Assembly (NCBI GenBank): GCA_037954665.1
Contig: JBBMOL010000073.1
Location: 868,001-932,000 of the forward strand
DNA: 64,000 nt
Reading direction: 5' to 3'
Source: Laguncularia racemosa
Taxonomy: Eukaryota > Streptophyta > Magnoliopsida > Myrtales > Combretaceae
Shown here: positions 13,972-25,748 of the stretch, piece after piece
Layout of the letters: every line of letters starts with the position of its first letter
Numbering within the stretch: the first letter of the stretch is position 1
Position numbers and translations under genes: made by a program
Notes under the pieces: model-generated
Databases searched by the model: none
What the model saw: only the letters and a program-made list of their open reading frames with translations
Told to the model about the DNA's origin: nothing

Positions 13972-14018
13972 TATTTTAATTTTAACATTATTGCTTAAGT
14001 TTAGGTCCTCACAGCTAA
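10990..14018 (-). mobile_element. Solo LTR (10995-14013) nested in element 1
   Basis: A 3019-bp segment without protein domains begins TGTAGCGACCC and ends GGTCCTCACA on the plus strand. It is bounded by the perfect 5-bp repeat GCTAA (10990-10994 and 14014-14018). Element 1 protease sequence runs up to the left edge and gag-side sequence resumes at the right edge, so it is an insertion. Read on the minus strand it starts TGTGAGGACCTAAACTT, which looks like an LTR 5' end. The absence of an internal region and of a partner LTR indicates a solo LTR left by LTR-LTR recombination. Microsatellites (CA)n and (TA)n lie at about 13936-13972. Short open frames within it are not credible genes. Confidence 0.8.
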
Positions 14019-15329
14019 GGTCTTTGTATTTGGAGTGTCCTATCTATGTAATGCAAACACTCATGCCGATGCCATTTATCTTAGCCTTACTTGTTGAAGT
14101 CTACCATTATTAGTCCATGTCTAGTTTCTTGTTGCCAGGGCTAGCTGTACATTTTGTTTTCTGTTTTCTAGGCGGTCCACCATCTTATAACCCCTCTATT
14201 TGCAAAAAAAGCAAAATGTAAATGGGATTGACCTCTCCCAACAGGTTTTGCTACTATGTCCCATCTTCCCACATGAGAAACAGGCACCCTTTGGCCATTT
14301 GCACTCGTTTAGCTCATGTGGCCCATAACATTTTCCACACTTGTTACCTTGTCTCATATATAAGGTTTTTGCTTGGGAGGAGGGTGCTGCTATGACCATA
14401 GATCCGATCTGCACTGTGTGAGGCCTTTTGCCTTTATCTTGAGTGATAATATTCTAAATGGGTCTTTTTCCCAATACCACTCTCATTCCCAACATTCTTA
14501 TATCGTCAATTCTCTTGTGACTCTAAACTAAAAGTTTTGCCTTATTTACAGCTTCCAAGTAGGTATTCGGTTGGAAGGTAACTACTTCATGTTACAATGT
14601 AGGCTCTAATCCCAACACAAACCAATGCGCCATGGACTTCTCATCAACTCTAAATACAGGTGGCATAAACTTCATCAAACGGTTGAATTTTGTCTTATAT
14701 TCATCTACTGATCTCTTTCTTTGGCAGCAACTATAGTATGATGCATGCATTTTGTCCCTAATGGTGGCTAGGAAATGCTGCTCATACAACATTTCTTTAA
14801 ACCTATCCCAAGTGATCACCCCTATGGTGAGTCTGGAAACACTCGACCACCATTCAGAAGCTGAGCCTCTCAATAAATACACAACATATTTCACCTTTTT
14901 ATCTTCAGGTGTTCCTAGCACTTTAAAAGTCTTTTCCAATTCATCGATCCACTGTTCAGCATCTAATGGATCATCAACCTTAGGCTTGAATTCCTTAACC
15001 ATTCTAACAAAATGGTCCAGACCCATTTCTCCAGTTGGCCTCTCTCTAATCTCTCTCATCATTTGGGCTTATCTCATGTTTAGCACTTACATGTCTTGTA
15101 TCTGTTGCAACTATTGTGCCACTACTCTTGCTAGAGTATTGATAACCTCTAGCATTTGTGCAGCATTCACCTCATTCCCTCCTTGTCCTTGACGAGGAGC
15201 TCTAGGGGGCATTCTGTTATCAGGAGCATCACCTCCAGCTCCTAAGGATGATCCTGGACCTAAAATTCTCTTAAGCATTCTACAAAACAAAATATAATAA
15301 TGAGGAATGATATAGGAATATATATACAT
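14019..15329 (-). pseudogene. Degenerate gag of Tekay-like element 1
   Basis: Three minus-strand fragments share one reading frame and are separated only by stop codons. The N-terminal part (15329-15111) has a Gly/Pro/Arg-rich segment. The capsid-like retrotransposon-gag domain (15062-14592) has DPLDAEQWIDELEKTFKVL and LRGSASEWW. The C-terminal zinc-knuckle region (14414-14196) has CFSCGKMGHSSKTC, a CX2CX4HX4C motif. The order matches Tekay-type Gag. From about 14190 to the solo LTR the gag-protease linker is degenerate. The stops make it non-functional. Confidence 0.87.
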
Positions 15330-15573
15330 TCCTCAAAGTATAAAAAAAATTTAGACATGACATTTTTTTTTATATTATTGAAGGGGTTCACAAATCAGTA
15401 ATAACAGTCCCATTTTCTAACCACTCTCAATATATATCTTTATCCTACAAATCCAATACCTAATTCATTCAAAGATCATGACTTACTTTCTATTGGATAA
15501 ATCTTACATTATTGATCTTCACTTAATTCTAATGATCATCAAACCTAAACTATCTAGAGATCCACCAACCTGG

Positions 15574-15585
15574 GCTCTAATACCA
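15574..15585 (-). promoter_or_regulatory. Primer-binding site of Tekay-like element 1 (initiator Met tRNA)
   Basis: On the minus strand these bases read TGGTATTAGAGC, one mismatch from TGGTATCAGAGC, the complement of the plant initiator-Met tRNA 3' end. It lies seven bases inside the 5' LTR, as expected for the minus-strand DNA primer site. Confidence 0.88.
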
Positions 15586-15592
15586 CCTAAGT

Positions 15593-16194
15593 TGTAACAC
15601 TCCGAAACACAAGTATGCTATAGCCTGCCTCGTGTCCTCATTTCTCAAAAACACGCAAAGGCTCATTCACTAATATTCTTCAAATACTCTTGATGATAGT
15701 CTTAAATCATCTATTGCTTAACAAAGATTAATGAAATTTCCCATCATCAACAATAAGTCATCAACAATCTTCTCAATTTAAACAGCAAAAGAGATTAACA
15801 TTCACTTACAATAAAAATTCCCAAAATGATTAAATAAAAATCTAACATGTCTTTCTTTAGTCTATCTATTAGTCATCGTAATAGACATATTCTATATTCT
15901 CTTCATTATCCTGGTCTTGAGCTGATTCCCTCAGATTTTCAACATATCCTATGATCTATCTAATGGTATTTATAACTAAAAAAAAATTCTCATAAGAGGT
16001 GAGCTAACTCCCAGTACAATGCATACCTACACACACACATACATGCCATGCCAGAAATAGTAACACATGTAAAATGCATCATAATATTCATTCACAATTT
16101 TATTTATCTTTCACAATCTTCAGTCGATACACAATCACAACATAAATATCTTCGCACATAACATTCCTAAACATCATTTTACAACCCATCCACA

Positions 16195-16246
<52 letters not shown>

Positions 16247-16434
16247 CAAAGGTAATCCTTTGTCCATGAGTTTCTTTCTATACATATATATATATATATA
16301 TGACAAAGGTAACCCTCTTTATCCATGAGTCTCTTACCATACATAATAATAATATATCTATGACAGTAGGTACTCCCCATTGTCTATGAGTCCATGAGTC
16401 ATCACACATCAACCTTCCACATCCATACATCATA

Positions 16435-16466
<32 letters not shown>

Positions 16467-17802
16467 GTATATATATATGATAATGAGTACTCCCCATTGT
16501 CCATGAGTCCATACACAACAACTTTTGCAATACACATCATAACATTTCACAACATAACCTTCCACATAAGACCTATATTATTTCGATACACAACTCCACT
16601 GGGGACAATGTTACATATCGATCATCGGGGTGCTACCCCAAGAACACCAACCCACACTCGGTTTCTTAGACCTAGCAATTTACAATTACATGCACACCCA
16701 ATCTGATTCATTTAAAATATCATTAAACCTACAAACAAAAGTCTAACTTCTCAAGCACAAGCAATAAACATGGTATACATGTACTTGACTTTACAAAACT
16801 TGGTTTGTTTTATACTTTTCTAGCTTCACAACCCTTACAAACCAATACATGATTTAAATGGCTTGACTTTAGAATTGTATTCCTATAAATATCAAAAGGA
16901 TATTAAACGCGTTTCAACTCAACATGGTCATGTTGGGAGTCGTGTAGTTGAGTGCGGGGTAGTACATGATCATGCCAAAGGCCATTATACAATATTTTTT
17001 TTTAACATGGTCATGTTGTTCTCTCCCCCCCCCCCCCCCCCCCCCCCGCTTTTTTTTTTCTAACATGGCCATGTATCTCTCTCTAATCACTAAGTCATTT
17101 TTTTTTTCAACATGGTCATGTTGAGAGGTTATGTATCTATTCACTATTCATGAACATAACCTCAACATGGTCGTGTTGAAATATATATATATTTCAACAT
17201 GGTCTTGTATCTCTCTGTTGACTTTTCATTTTCAACACGATCGTGTTAGGAGGCCGTGTATCTCTCGATCCACTTTTAGTTTTCAACATGGTTCCAACAA
17301 GATCATTTTGGAGGCCCGTGTTTCTCACTGTACACCTCATAAATCGATCCTTAAGCTCGATTTCTATTCAATTTAACTTAATTGATCCATCTAACATAAA
17401 ATTCATAATGTAATATACTAGTAAGTACACTTACTTGACCTAATTTGTGATCGTAATGAGTGAATCACTTATTGCGTCCCTTGTATATCACATATTGATC
17501 TAGATCTGTAAAACTCAATACATTAATTTCCTAGGCTACCATATACATACTCAAATCATGATTTACAATTGTTGATTTATGTACTTACCTTAATTTGATA
17601 AGCAATTGGTAGGAAAAGGTCGTCTCCTTCTCTATCGATTCACATAAGAAGGCTCTAAGGTTTTATGAGAGGCAAAGGAAGGAAAAGGTCAATAGGGTTT
17701 ATAATGACCTATTTATAATCCTCATAAGAATTACCAAATTGCCCCCAATCCCTTTAAATGATTTACGATATTAACCTTAGTTGCAGTATTCATGTATTTA
17801 CA
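15593..17802 (-). repeat. 5' LTR of Tekay-like element 1
   Basis: About 2210 bp, with TGTAACACTCC at its left and TATTTACA at its right on the plus strand. It carries a 46-base AT run (16199-16244), hairpin motifs at 16362-16384 and 16479-16501, and quasi-palindromes at 16921, 17004, 17109, 17164 and 17234. The last (AACACGATCGTGTT) is a perfect 14-base palindrome. A run of 23 C residues lies at 17025-17047. Confidence 0.88.
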
Positions 17803-17907
17803 CTGTCAAATCATGTTATACACCAATAATAAGTGGACTTCCTTGCCTTTCTGTCAAATCATGTTATACACTAATAATAATAATAGTAATAATTATTATT
17901 AGTATTA
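17803..17907. repeat. Right flank of element 1 with about 48-bp tandem duplication
   Basis: The block starting CTGTCAAATCATGTTATACA occurs at 17803 and again at 17851, with GACTTCCTTGCCT between the copies. GACTTCCTTGCCT also lies just left of the element (about 5333-5345). The empty site therefore already contained this tandem duplication, and the retrotransposon landed in the first copy. Confidence 0.7.
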
Positions 17908-18200
17908 GGATAAATATTATATTTAATACCTATTTTTATATTTTTATAATTAGTTATTTAATATTTTAAAATATCAATTTACTATTTAAATTTTATCTTT
18001 TTTTTTTACAATTAACTATCTCAACTTTATTTTTTTTATATATAATTAACAACCTAAAATTTATTCATTTTTATAATTAACTATCAATTCAAGTATTATA
18101 AATAATTTCCTAAAATTTATTAGTAAATTGATACTTTTAAACTGTAAGTAATTGATTGTAAAAATAAATAAAATTTAAGTGCTAAATATAATATTAACTC
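17908..18200. mobile_element. MITE copy 1, Mutator-like, about 290 bp
   Basis: The left end GGATAAATATTATATTTAATA and the reverse complement of the right end GAGTTAATATTATATTTAGCA match, and the pairing continues to about 70 bp, ending at AAAATATCAA / AAAAGTATCAA. The flanks TTAGTATTA (17899-17907) and TTATTATTA (18201-18209) could be a 9-bp target duplication with one change, although the flank is an ATT repeat. It has no coding capacity. It is related to the element at 18832-25739. Confidence 0.7.

Positions 18201-18262
<62 letters not shown>
18199..18262. repeat. (ATT)n microsatellite
   Basis: About twenty uninterrupted TTA/ATT triplets directly follow MITE copy 1. The apparent Ile-rich reading frame over it is an artefact. 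Confidence 0.9.
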
Positions 18263-18553
18263 GTAACTCCATATTTTGGAAACATAAGGAGATACCAATT
18301 CAACATTTTTCACCTAAATCAGAAAATAATGCTACTACGCAAGCCCGGCTTCAAAGTATGCCATTATGTAATTTCTGGTTTTTTTTTTTCCTTTTCTTTT
18401 TGGCCATAATGCTATTGTCTAATTACTTGCTAAAATATTAAATATTTTTTCTTTCACACCTATTTTTATCTTATTGGATTGCTTTCCATTTTGGCATACA
18501 AATTTAGCACATGATAGTTTAGCCTTTCTACTCTCTTGTTCATCCATATTCTT

Positions 18554-18588
<35 letters not shown>

Positions 18589-18831
18589 AAGTTCTAAAAA
18601 ATTTAATTAAGAGTATAAGAACTATAATATCAGATCTGCATAATTCTCTTCTTTTTTTTCTCCTCTTTTTTGCCAAGATGTAAGTAATTAATCATTTTCT
18701 TTATACTTAAACATTAGACACACATACGTATTGTATTTGATTTAGCATATAGAATAAGATGGAATTAAGTACTTATTTCTTTATAATATAATATAATATG
18801 TAAATAATTGCCTATTATTTTGTTTAATTAA
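18263..18831. other. Intergenic AT-rich stretch with CT microsatellite
   Basis: No gene was recognised. A (CT)n run lies at about 18558-18585. The rest is AT-rich DNA between the two MITE copies. Confidence 0.6.
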
Positions 18832-19007
18832 GGGTTAATGTCACATTCAATACTTAAACTTTATCTATTTTTATAATTAATTACCTAAAATTTTAAAGTA
18901 TTAATTAACTACCTTAACTTTACATATTTTACAATTAACTATTTAAACTTCGCTACTTTTTACAATTAACTACCTCGTAGAGATACTATAAATAACCACA
19001 AAAAAAG

Positions 19008-19875
19008 TTTAATATCCTAAAACCCAAAATAAATACAACTCACCACGTGTCCTCCATGTGACAACATGTAAAGACTCAGATTAAAAACTCAACAAACTAT
19101 AATAACTCCATTTACATAACAAATAGATTCTCCACATGACATTAATAGTGGCCTTAAAGTGTCTCACTCTGCAACCACAAACATACAAGCATATTTAAGT
19201 AAACCAGAATCTAACTCCCACAAAAAGATAAAACACCAACATACTATATCATTACACATGAATTAGGGTCTCATCTCCAATACAAACTAAACATAACAAC
19301 ATACCAACTATCCTTCATCCAACACTCCAGCCATTCATAGTAGTAAACATAGTCAACATGATCCCTCATGTCCTAATAGGTGTCAACACGTGTCTTATCG
19401 TGTATTATAATCTCATCAAATGGACTGATAACTAAAAAAGAATTCCCATAAGGGTGAGCTAAAGGCCAATAATGTGTACACCAACAAACACATGCATATG
19501 CCATGTAAGTACACATTCACAAGCAAAATGCAACAAGGATATCAAAGTCACCAATTCCTTATCTTTTTATTTAAGCGAAATAAATAGCACAATCATTCCA
19601 TCACTATATTTTAAAAGAAAAAACATAGAAATCATTTACTTACCCTCTAATTATGGATACATGTGTTGGTCAAAACAAGAAACTGCCAAAGGTAAGAGCC
19701 ATTTGAGAGAGAAGAAAAGAAGGAAAAAGGAATAGCAAAAGGAAACATATATTATTTAAATTTACAAAAGTTTAAAACTTTTAATTAGATATTAAAACCC
19801 TATCTAATCTCTAAAATTCCAAGAATGCCTTAGGTTTTAAAATTATTAATTATTTATTATTTCCTAGTTATTACA
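19008..19875 (-). repeat. 3' LTR of Tekay-like element 2 (internally deleted)
   Basis: About 870 bp. The last ~270 bp (from CCATCACTATATTTTAAAAG) match the end of the right LTR. The first ~570 bp have no counterpart in the right LTR but resemble the first part of the element 1 LTR (AACTAAAAAAGAATTCCCATAAGGGTGAGC...). The region carrying the hairpin motif is missing here. Confidence 0.65.
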
Positions 19876-19889
19876 TCCTCCCCCCTTCA

Positions 19890-22800
19890 AATAATTTTTA
19901 TCCTCGAAAGCTACCTAAAATGTGGAAAAACTCTAGTTTTTTCTTTCTCATTTCTTCCTCCAACTCCCAAGTAGCTACTCTTTCCATTTGGTTACTCCAA
20001 TAACTTTAACATACTTAATTACCTGTCTCCTCAAGATTTGTTTCTTGGTATCCACAATCTTCATAGGTCTCTCAACTATCGTAAGGTTTAAGTGCACTTC
20101 CAAAGGTTTTGGAGCAGTCACTTAATCTAGGTTTGGCACGTGTTTCCTCAACATTAAAACATGGAATACATCATGCACTCTAGCTAAACTTGGTGATAGG
20201 GCTAGCCTATAAGTTATATTCCCAATCTTTTTTCAAACTTTGAATGGCCCTACATACTTAGGATCCAGCTTCCTCCTAGTCTAAATCTTACTACTCCTTT
20301 AGGAGATGATATCCTTGATAAAACATGACCTTACACCGTAAACTCTAAAGGGCGTTATCTTTTATCAACATAAATTTTTTTACAGCTTTGAGCTAACTAC
20401 ATTCTTCGTTTGATCAATTTAACCTTGTCCACCACATCTTGTATTAGGTTAGGTCCCAGCACTTGTCTCTCACCTACTTCATCCCAATGTAAAGGCAATC
20501 TACACTTTCTTCCATGTAATGCTTCATAAGATACCATTTGAATCGTCACTTGATAGCTATTATTGTAAGAAAACTCCACTAAAGGTAGGTGTTCATCCTA
20601 ATTTTCACTCAAATCTAGTGCACAAGCTCTTAACATATCCTCCAATATCTGAATAGTTCTTTTTTACTATCTTTCTATTTGTGGATGAAAAGCTATACTG
20701 AACTATAATTAGGTTCCCAGTGCCCTATGTAAAGTCCTCCAAAACCTCCCAACAAACCTTAATTCTCTATCAAATGCTATAGTAATTAGGACTTTATACA
20801 ATCTTACATTTTCTTTGATGTATAACTAACTTAGTAAGCCTATCCACAATTACCTATATCATATCTAACTTAGTCACAGTTTTAGGTAATGTTGTGACAA
20901 AGTCAATAGTTACATACTCCCACTTCTACTTTAGTATCAATAAGGGTTGTGATTCACCAATTGGTTTTTTATGCTTTATTTTAATTTGTTGACAAGTTAG
21001 ACACTTGAATATATATTTACCAATCTCTCACTTCATATTTTTCTACCAATAGTAGCATTTTAGGTCTTTATACATTCTCGTACTTTCAAAATAAATTGAG
21101 TATCAAGAGTAATGTGCCTCTTTCTAATGTTCATTCTTCACTTTAGGTTCACTTGAAATGCACAACCTATGACTATACCTCAATAGTCCCTTTGCATCCA
21201 TGTTAAACTCTGTTACTTTACTCCATTTCATCTGTTTCCTAATTTGTTAAATATCTGCATCATTAGCTTGTGCGGTTTTTATCTTGTCCACTAAAGTTGG
21301 CTAGATGCGCAAACTAACTAATCTCATCCCAGCCTCCTAAGTTACGATTTCCAACTCCAACCTATGCATGTCTTCAAACAAAGTTTGTTCAGAAGTAGTC
21401 AAAGTTTCCAAACTACCATGTCTCTTTCTATTAAGTACATCAACAATTTCATTTACTTTTCCAAGATGATATTGAATTTCAATATCATGGTCCTTCATTA
21501 GCTCTAACCACCATCTATGCCTCATATTTAATTCTTTCTACATAAAAATATATTTGAGACTCTTATGATCAATAAATACCCCGTACTTTTCTCCATACAA
21601 GTAATGCCTCCATAAGTTAAGTGCAAGGACCATAGCCACTAACTTTAAGTCATGTGTAGGGTAATTTTTTTCATAAGGGTCTAGCTGATGGAAGGCATAT
21701 GCTACATCCCTCTCATTTTGCAGCAATGCACATGCTAGTCCTTGTATGGAAAGATCGCTAAAAATAACAAATTCTTCACCATTGACAAGTGGTGCCAAAA
21801 CGGGTATTGATACTAACCTCTCTTTCAATGCCAAGAAGCTTCTTTCACATTTAGCATTCCATTCAAATTTGACTCCTTCTTGTGTCAATCAAGTCTTAAT
21901 CTTTGTCATTGTTTTTATCTAAGCTAATCAACCACAACCTTCACCTTTTCAAGATCCATAAATATACCATCCCTATTAATCACATGACCTAAGAAAGTCA
22001 CCTAATCAAGCCAAAATTCACACTTATTTGCATATAAATATTCAACCTATAATTTACTCGACACCATTCTCAAATATTCTTCATGTTCTTCTTTACTCCT
22101 TAAATAGATCAAAATATCATCAATAAACACTCCTACAAATTTATCTAGATAATCCTTAAGCACCTAGTTCATTAGGTCTAAAAATGTCATCAGTGCATTA
22201 GTGGATCCAAAAGGCATTATTAGAAACTCATAATGCCCATATTGAGTTCTAAAGACAATTTTCTGAATGTCCTCTTACTTAATCCTCAACCGATAATACT
22301 TAGATCTCAAGTCAATTTTAAAAAAGACTTAAGCCCCCTACAATTGATCAAACAAATCATCTATCCTAAGTAAGTGTATTTATTCTTAATAATAACTCAG
22401 TTCATTTCTCTATAATCAACACATAGTCTCATGCAACCATCTTTCTTTTTCACAAACAATATAGGTGTACCCTAAGGAGAAACACTAGACCTAATGAATT
22501 TCTTATAAAATAACTCCTACAATTGTATCTTCAATTTCGCCAACTCAATAGGAGCCATACAATATGGTGTTTTAGATCTAAGAGCTATATCAAGTATCAA
22601 GTCTAGACAAAACTTGGCAAATTCTCTAGAAAGACTTTTGAAAAGCCTCTCACTATAGTACTTAATCAATCTTCACCACTTCGTTAGGTTCAACAACTAC
22701 TATAGCTAACATACCACTACTTCTAGTTTGAAACAAAAGGATTCTTGTCTAGGAAGATTAAAATAGACCGTCATATTATAACAAGAAATGGTGAACGACA

Positions 22801-23090
22801 TTTAAACTATGAACATCGAAGTATGCCATTTCCAAAACCAAAAGATCTACAGGTAAAACTCTACCCTCTACTTCTATATTGACATTTATACATATTTGAT
22901 TTAAGATTAAAGCAACTCCTAAAGGCGTACTTACACTCAAAGTATCATCCAAAATTTCAACATGAACATTGCAAGAATGCATAAATGCATTAAACATGTA
23001 AGAACACATGGCACCAATATCAAACAGAACGTAAGCACTAGTAGAGTATACAAGAAGCATATGTGCTAAAGTATCCACGTCTAGGGCATC
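19890..23090 (-). pseudogene. Degenerate pol of Tekay-like element 2
   Basis: Minus-strand remnants are collinear with element 1. Protease is at 23078-22776 (AYVLFDIGA, where the family has DTGAS). RT remnants lie at 22700-21900. The RT connection and RNase H start at 21888-21538 have GVKFEWNAKCERSFLALKE and FSDLSIQGLACALLQ. RNase H end and integrase start are at 21525-21337 (RHRWWLELMKDHDIEIQYHLGK). An integrase core fragment at 20579-20397 has EFSYNNSYQVTIQM, and the C-terminal region runs to about 19900. The protease catalytic Thr is replaced by Ile and the frame is broken repeatedly. Confidence 0.85.
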
Positions 23091-24300
23091 CTAGCACTAT
23101 AGTGCACACACTCAAGCTGGTGCTCTCTATTTCAATCTCTTAGTTGAGGTCTACTTGCTTGAGCTATATTTTGAGGCCTTCTTATCTAAATGTTAGTATA
23201 GTTTGACCTCTTGTAGCCATACAATCTACAACTCTATAACCTCTTGGGAACTAATTTCTCTATACACGTCTTGCTACTATAACCTGTCTTTCCACATCAA
23301 AAGCATGCACCCTTTGACCATTTGCACTTACCCAACTCAAAACATTTGGTGCATCTACTGTTAAATCCTCTTAAGGAAGGATTAATCTAAGAGGAGGGAG
23401 CTTCTATGACCACATGTCTAATATAAAAAGTTTGAAACTTCTTACCCTTCTCCTACAAGACAATACCCTAAGTAAGCTTCTTACCTAGTAACACTCATAC
23501 TTCTTGAGTCCTCAACTCATCAGTTCTCCTATGACTTTGCTCTAGGAATTTAGCCTTATGACCACCTTAGAGTATGTGGTCAATTGAAATGACCTCACCT
23601 CCACCTCATGTTGCAGAGGAGGCTCTACACTTAATACAAATCTATGGTCCCTAAATCTCTCATCTACCCTGAAGGCCACTAGCATGAATTTTACTAGGTA
23701 GTTTAACTCTACCTCATACTTTTCTACTAACTAGGTCCCCTAGTGGCAACTATAGTAAGCTGCTTCAATCTTATCCCATATGTTGCTCGAGAAATATTTG
23801 TCATAAAATAATTGCTTAAACCTCCCCCAAATACTAAGTCCCACAGTCAAGCTCAAAATGTTGGACCACTACTCTAAAGCAATGCTTCTTTATAGATAAA
23901 CAGCATAATCCTCTTTCTTCTCTTCAAAAACCCTAAAAGTTGCAAATGTCTTCTTTGTTTCTTCAATCCATTGTTCAACATCCAATGTATCATTTAACTT
24001 CAACTTAAATTCTCTTACTAGCCAAACAAACCTATCTAAACTGATTGACCCAATAAGCCTATCACTCACATCTCCACCAATCTATCCCTACCTACCACTT
24101 TACATCTGTTGTTCGTGTAGTTATTACTACTACTATGCCATAACTCCCACTTGTGTATTCACTGCCTTTAGTAGTTGCATGGCGCAATCATCAACCAATT
24201 CTTATCCTTACTAGGGTGGTTTAGGTGGAAACCTATCATCAAGGGCATCATGTCTAACACCTAATATCGAACCTAGTTCAAAGATTCTCCTAAGCATTCA
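23091..24300 (-). pseudogene. Degenerate gag of Tekay-like element 2
   Basis: Minus-strand translation starting near 24300 gives RRIFELGSILGVRHDALDD, matching the start of element 1 Gag (RILGPGSSLGAGGDAPDN). A zinc-knuckle remnant near 23350-23260 shows CTKCFELGKCKWSKG followed by a frame shift. No stretch stays open long enough to encode a protein. Confidence 0.75.
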
Positions 24301-24426
24301 ATAAAGAAAGTTTCAAGAGAAAAGAGAATACATAGAAGAGGTTATTTTAAAAATACCTCATTGTCTTACTAATTCCATTTATATGTTGTCTAAGGATTAA
24401 TAAACCTAAGCTTTAATATCACCTAG

Positions 24427-25647
24427 GGTAATATAAGACCCCTTCACACACATATACAAAAATATACATGTACGACATTAGGTACTCCCTAATGTCCATG
24501 AGACACCTAAATCTACCCGCATCATTTTGATGCATAACTCTACTTGGCACAATGTCACACATTGATCATCAAGGCACCACCCTAAGATCATTAGTATTCC
24601 TAGTCCCTTCAACCTAACTAAGCACAAGCAATAGAGATTTATAATCCAAGTATAGTTTAAGTTCATTTTGTTTCTAACCTAACAAGTACAACCAACAAAC
24701 ATAATATACACATTCCTAATGTCATGATTCCTTCATGATTTCACACCTCTTAAACTCCAAACCTATCCAAAAGTTATAAACACACACACTTAAGGATATA
24801 GATCTACCAAACTAATCTAATTTTAATCATTTGGTTAATTACAAAATGTTGGAAAACAAAAATTTATGAAAAATGCCACTTTAACAAAACATAAGCACAA
24901 TACGGGCTAGTACATGGGTGTGTTCCTACTCGTGTACCTTGCATGCAAAATGTGTTAGGGAACATGGGTGTAAATACAGGCATGTTTCTCTATGTGTACC
25001 TCTCGTCTAAGAAATACTTCCTCTTTTTTCATTCAAAGCCTAACCTTATATCTTATGTATGGCTATGCATATGAAGAACACAAGCATCTTAAACTCCAAA
25101 TTCATCAAAATATACAAGTTTTAGGATGCTTGCTCAAATTTAAATTTCCTTGAACTTTCTCACAAAGTTTATGCATATTCCATCAAACCCAACATGATTG
25201 TGTTAATGATGTTTTCTAAAAGCAATGTATAATTTGTAGCACTCATGATTGTTAAGAAAAAACTTACCACTTTCACTTAAACAAAAGATTGCTCCTACAC
25301 AATCCCTCCACCGAAGTTATGTGACAATTTTGTCTCTAAATACAAATTCCCCACTTTGAACAAAATTTCCATCACTATATTTCAAAAGAAAAAACATAGA
25401 AATTGTTCACTTACCCTCACTTTGTAGATACGAGCGTTGGTTAGAATGAGAAACTGCTAAAGGTAGGAGTCGTTTGAGAGAGAAGAAAGGAATGAAAAAG
25501 GAATAGAAGAAGGAAACATATGTCATTTAAATTTATAGAAGTTTAAGACCTTTAATTAGACAATAAAACCCCTGTATAATCTTTGAAATTCTAATAATGC
25601 CTTAGGTTTTGAAATTATTAATTATTTATTATATCCTAGTTATTATA
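24427..25647 (-). repeat. 5' LTR of Tekay-like element 2
   Basis: About 1.2 kb. It carries at 24474-24496 a perfect hairpin with 9-base arms GACATTAGG and CCTAATGTC around TACTC. This is followed by a block homologous to the element 1 LTR (AACTCTACTTGGCACAATGT, then GATCATCAAGGC). The first ~400 bp seen in the partner LTR are missing. Confidence 0.7.
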
Positions 25648-25748
25648 AAAGTTTGTATATAGTCAATTGATACTTTTAAACTTTAGATAGTTAATTACAA
25701 AAATGAATAAAATTTAAATGTTAAGTGTGACATTTACCATTTTATTAA

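Larger units (their letters stand above)
5353..17802 (-). mobile_element. Ty3/gypsy chromovirus, Tekay/Del-like, degenerate, with nested solo LTR
   Basis: This is a complete but inactive LTR retrotransposon of 12.4 kb in minus orientation. Structure on the minus strand: 5' LTR (15593-17802), Met-tRNA primer-binding site (15574-15585), gag remnant, protease-RT-RNase H-integrase-chromodomain remnant, polypurine tract (7588-7600), 3' LTR (5353-7587). The flanks carry a 5-bp target duplication with one change, CTATC (5348-5352) and CTGTC (17803-17807). Very long LTRs, a CCHC gag and a C-terminal chromodomain with the motif R.LDTKEQNLRRW.IKYVKVK place it with Tekay/Del chromoviruses (family knowledge). 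Both LTRs share the TGT...ACA ends, with the left one mutated to TAT at its start. By eye about twelve bases differ in the last ~105 bp of the LTRs, so the insertion is not recent. Confidence 0.9.
19008..25647 (-). mobile_element. Ty3/gypsy Tekay-like element 2, heavily decayed
   Basis: A second minus-strand chromovirus-type element, 6.6 kb, is inserted in the MITE. The 5' LTR is at the right (about 24427-25647) and the 3' LTR at the left (about 19008-19875). A polypurine tract (TTGAAGGGGGGAGGA on the minus strand) lies at about 19876-19890. The LTR ends agree (CCTAGTTATTACA at left, CCTAGTTATTATA at right). A likely 5-bp target duplication AAAGT abuts both edges. A degraded primer-binding site is visible just inside the 5' LTR, reading TGATATTAAAGC. 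Gag and pol domains match element 1 in order and sequence, but stops and shifts occur every few dozen codons, so it is older or more decayed than element 1. Confidence 0.82.
18832..25739. mobile_element. MITE copy 2, split by Tekay-like element 2
   Basis: The left part is 18832-19007 and the right part 25648-25739. The left end GGGTTAATGTCACATTCAAT and the reverse complement of the right end TGGTAAATGTCACACTTAAC pair over roughly 75 bp. The flanks TTTAATTAA (18823-18831) and TTTTATTAA (25740-25748) form a 9-bp target duplication with one mismatch, as in Mutator-like elements. Without the insertion the MITE would be about 270 bp, the same size class as copy 1. Confidence 0.75.

Noticed and set aside
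16100..16565. Minus-strand frames with Tyr-Ile repeats
   Set aside because: Translation of AT dinucleotide runs within the LTR of element 1.
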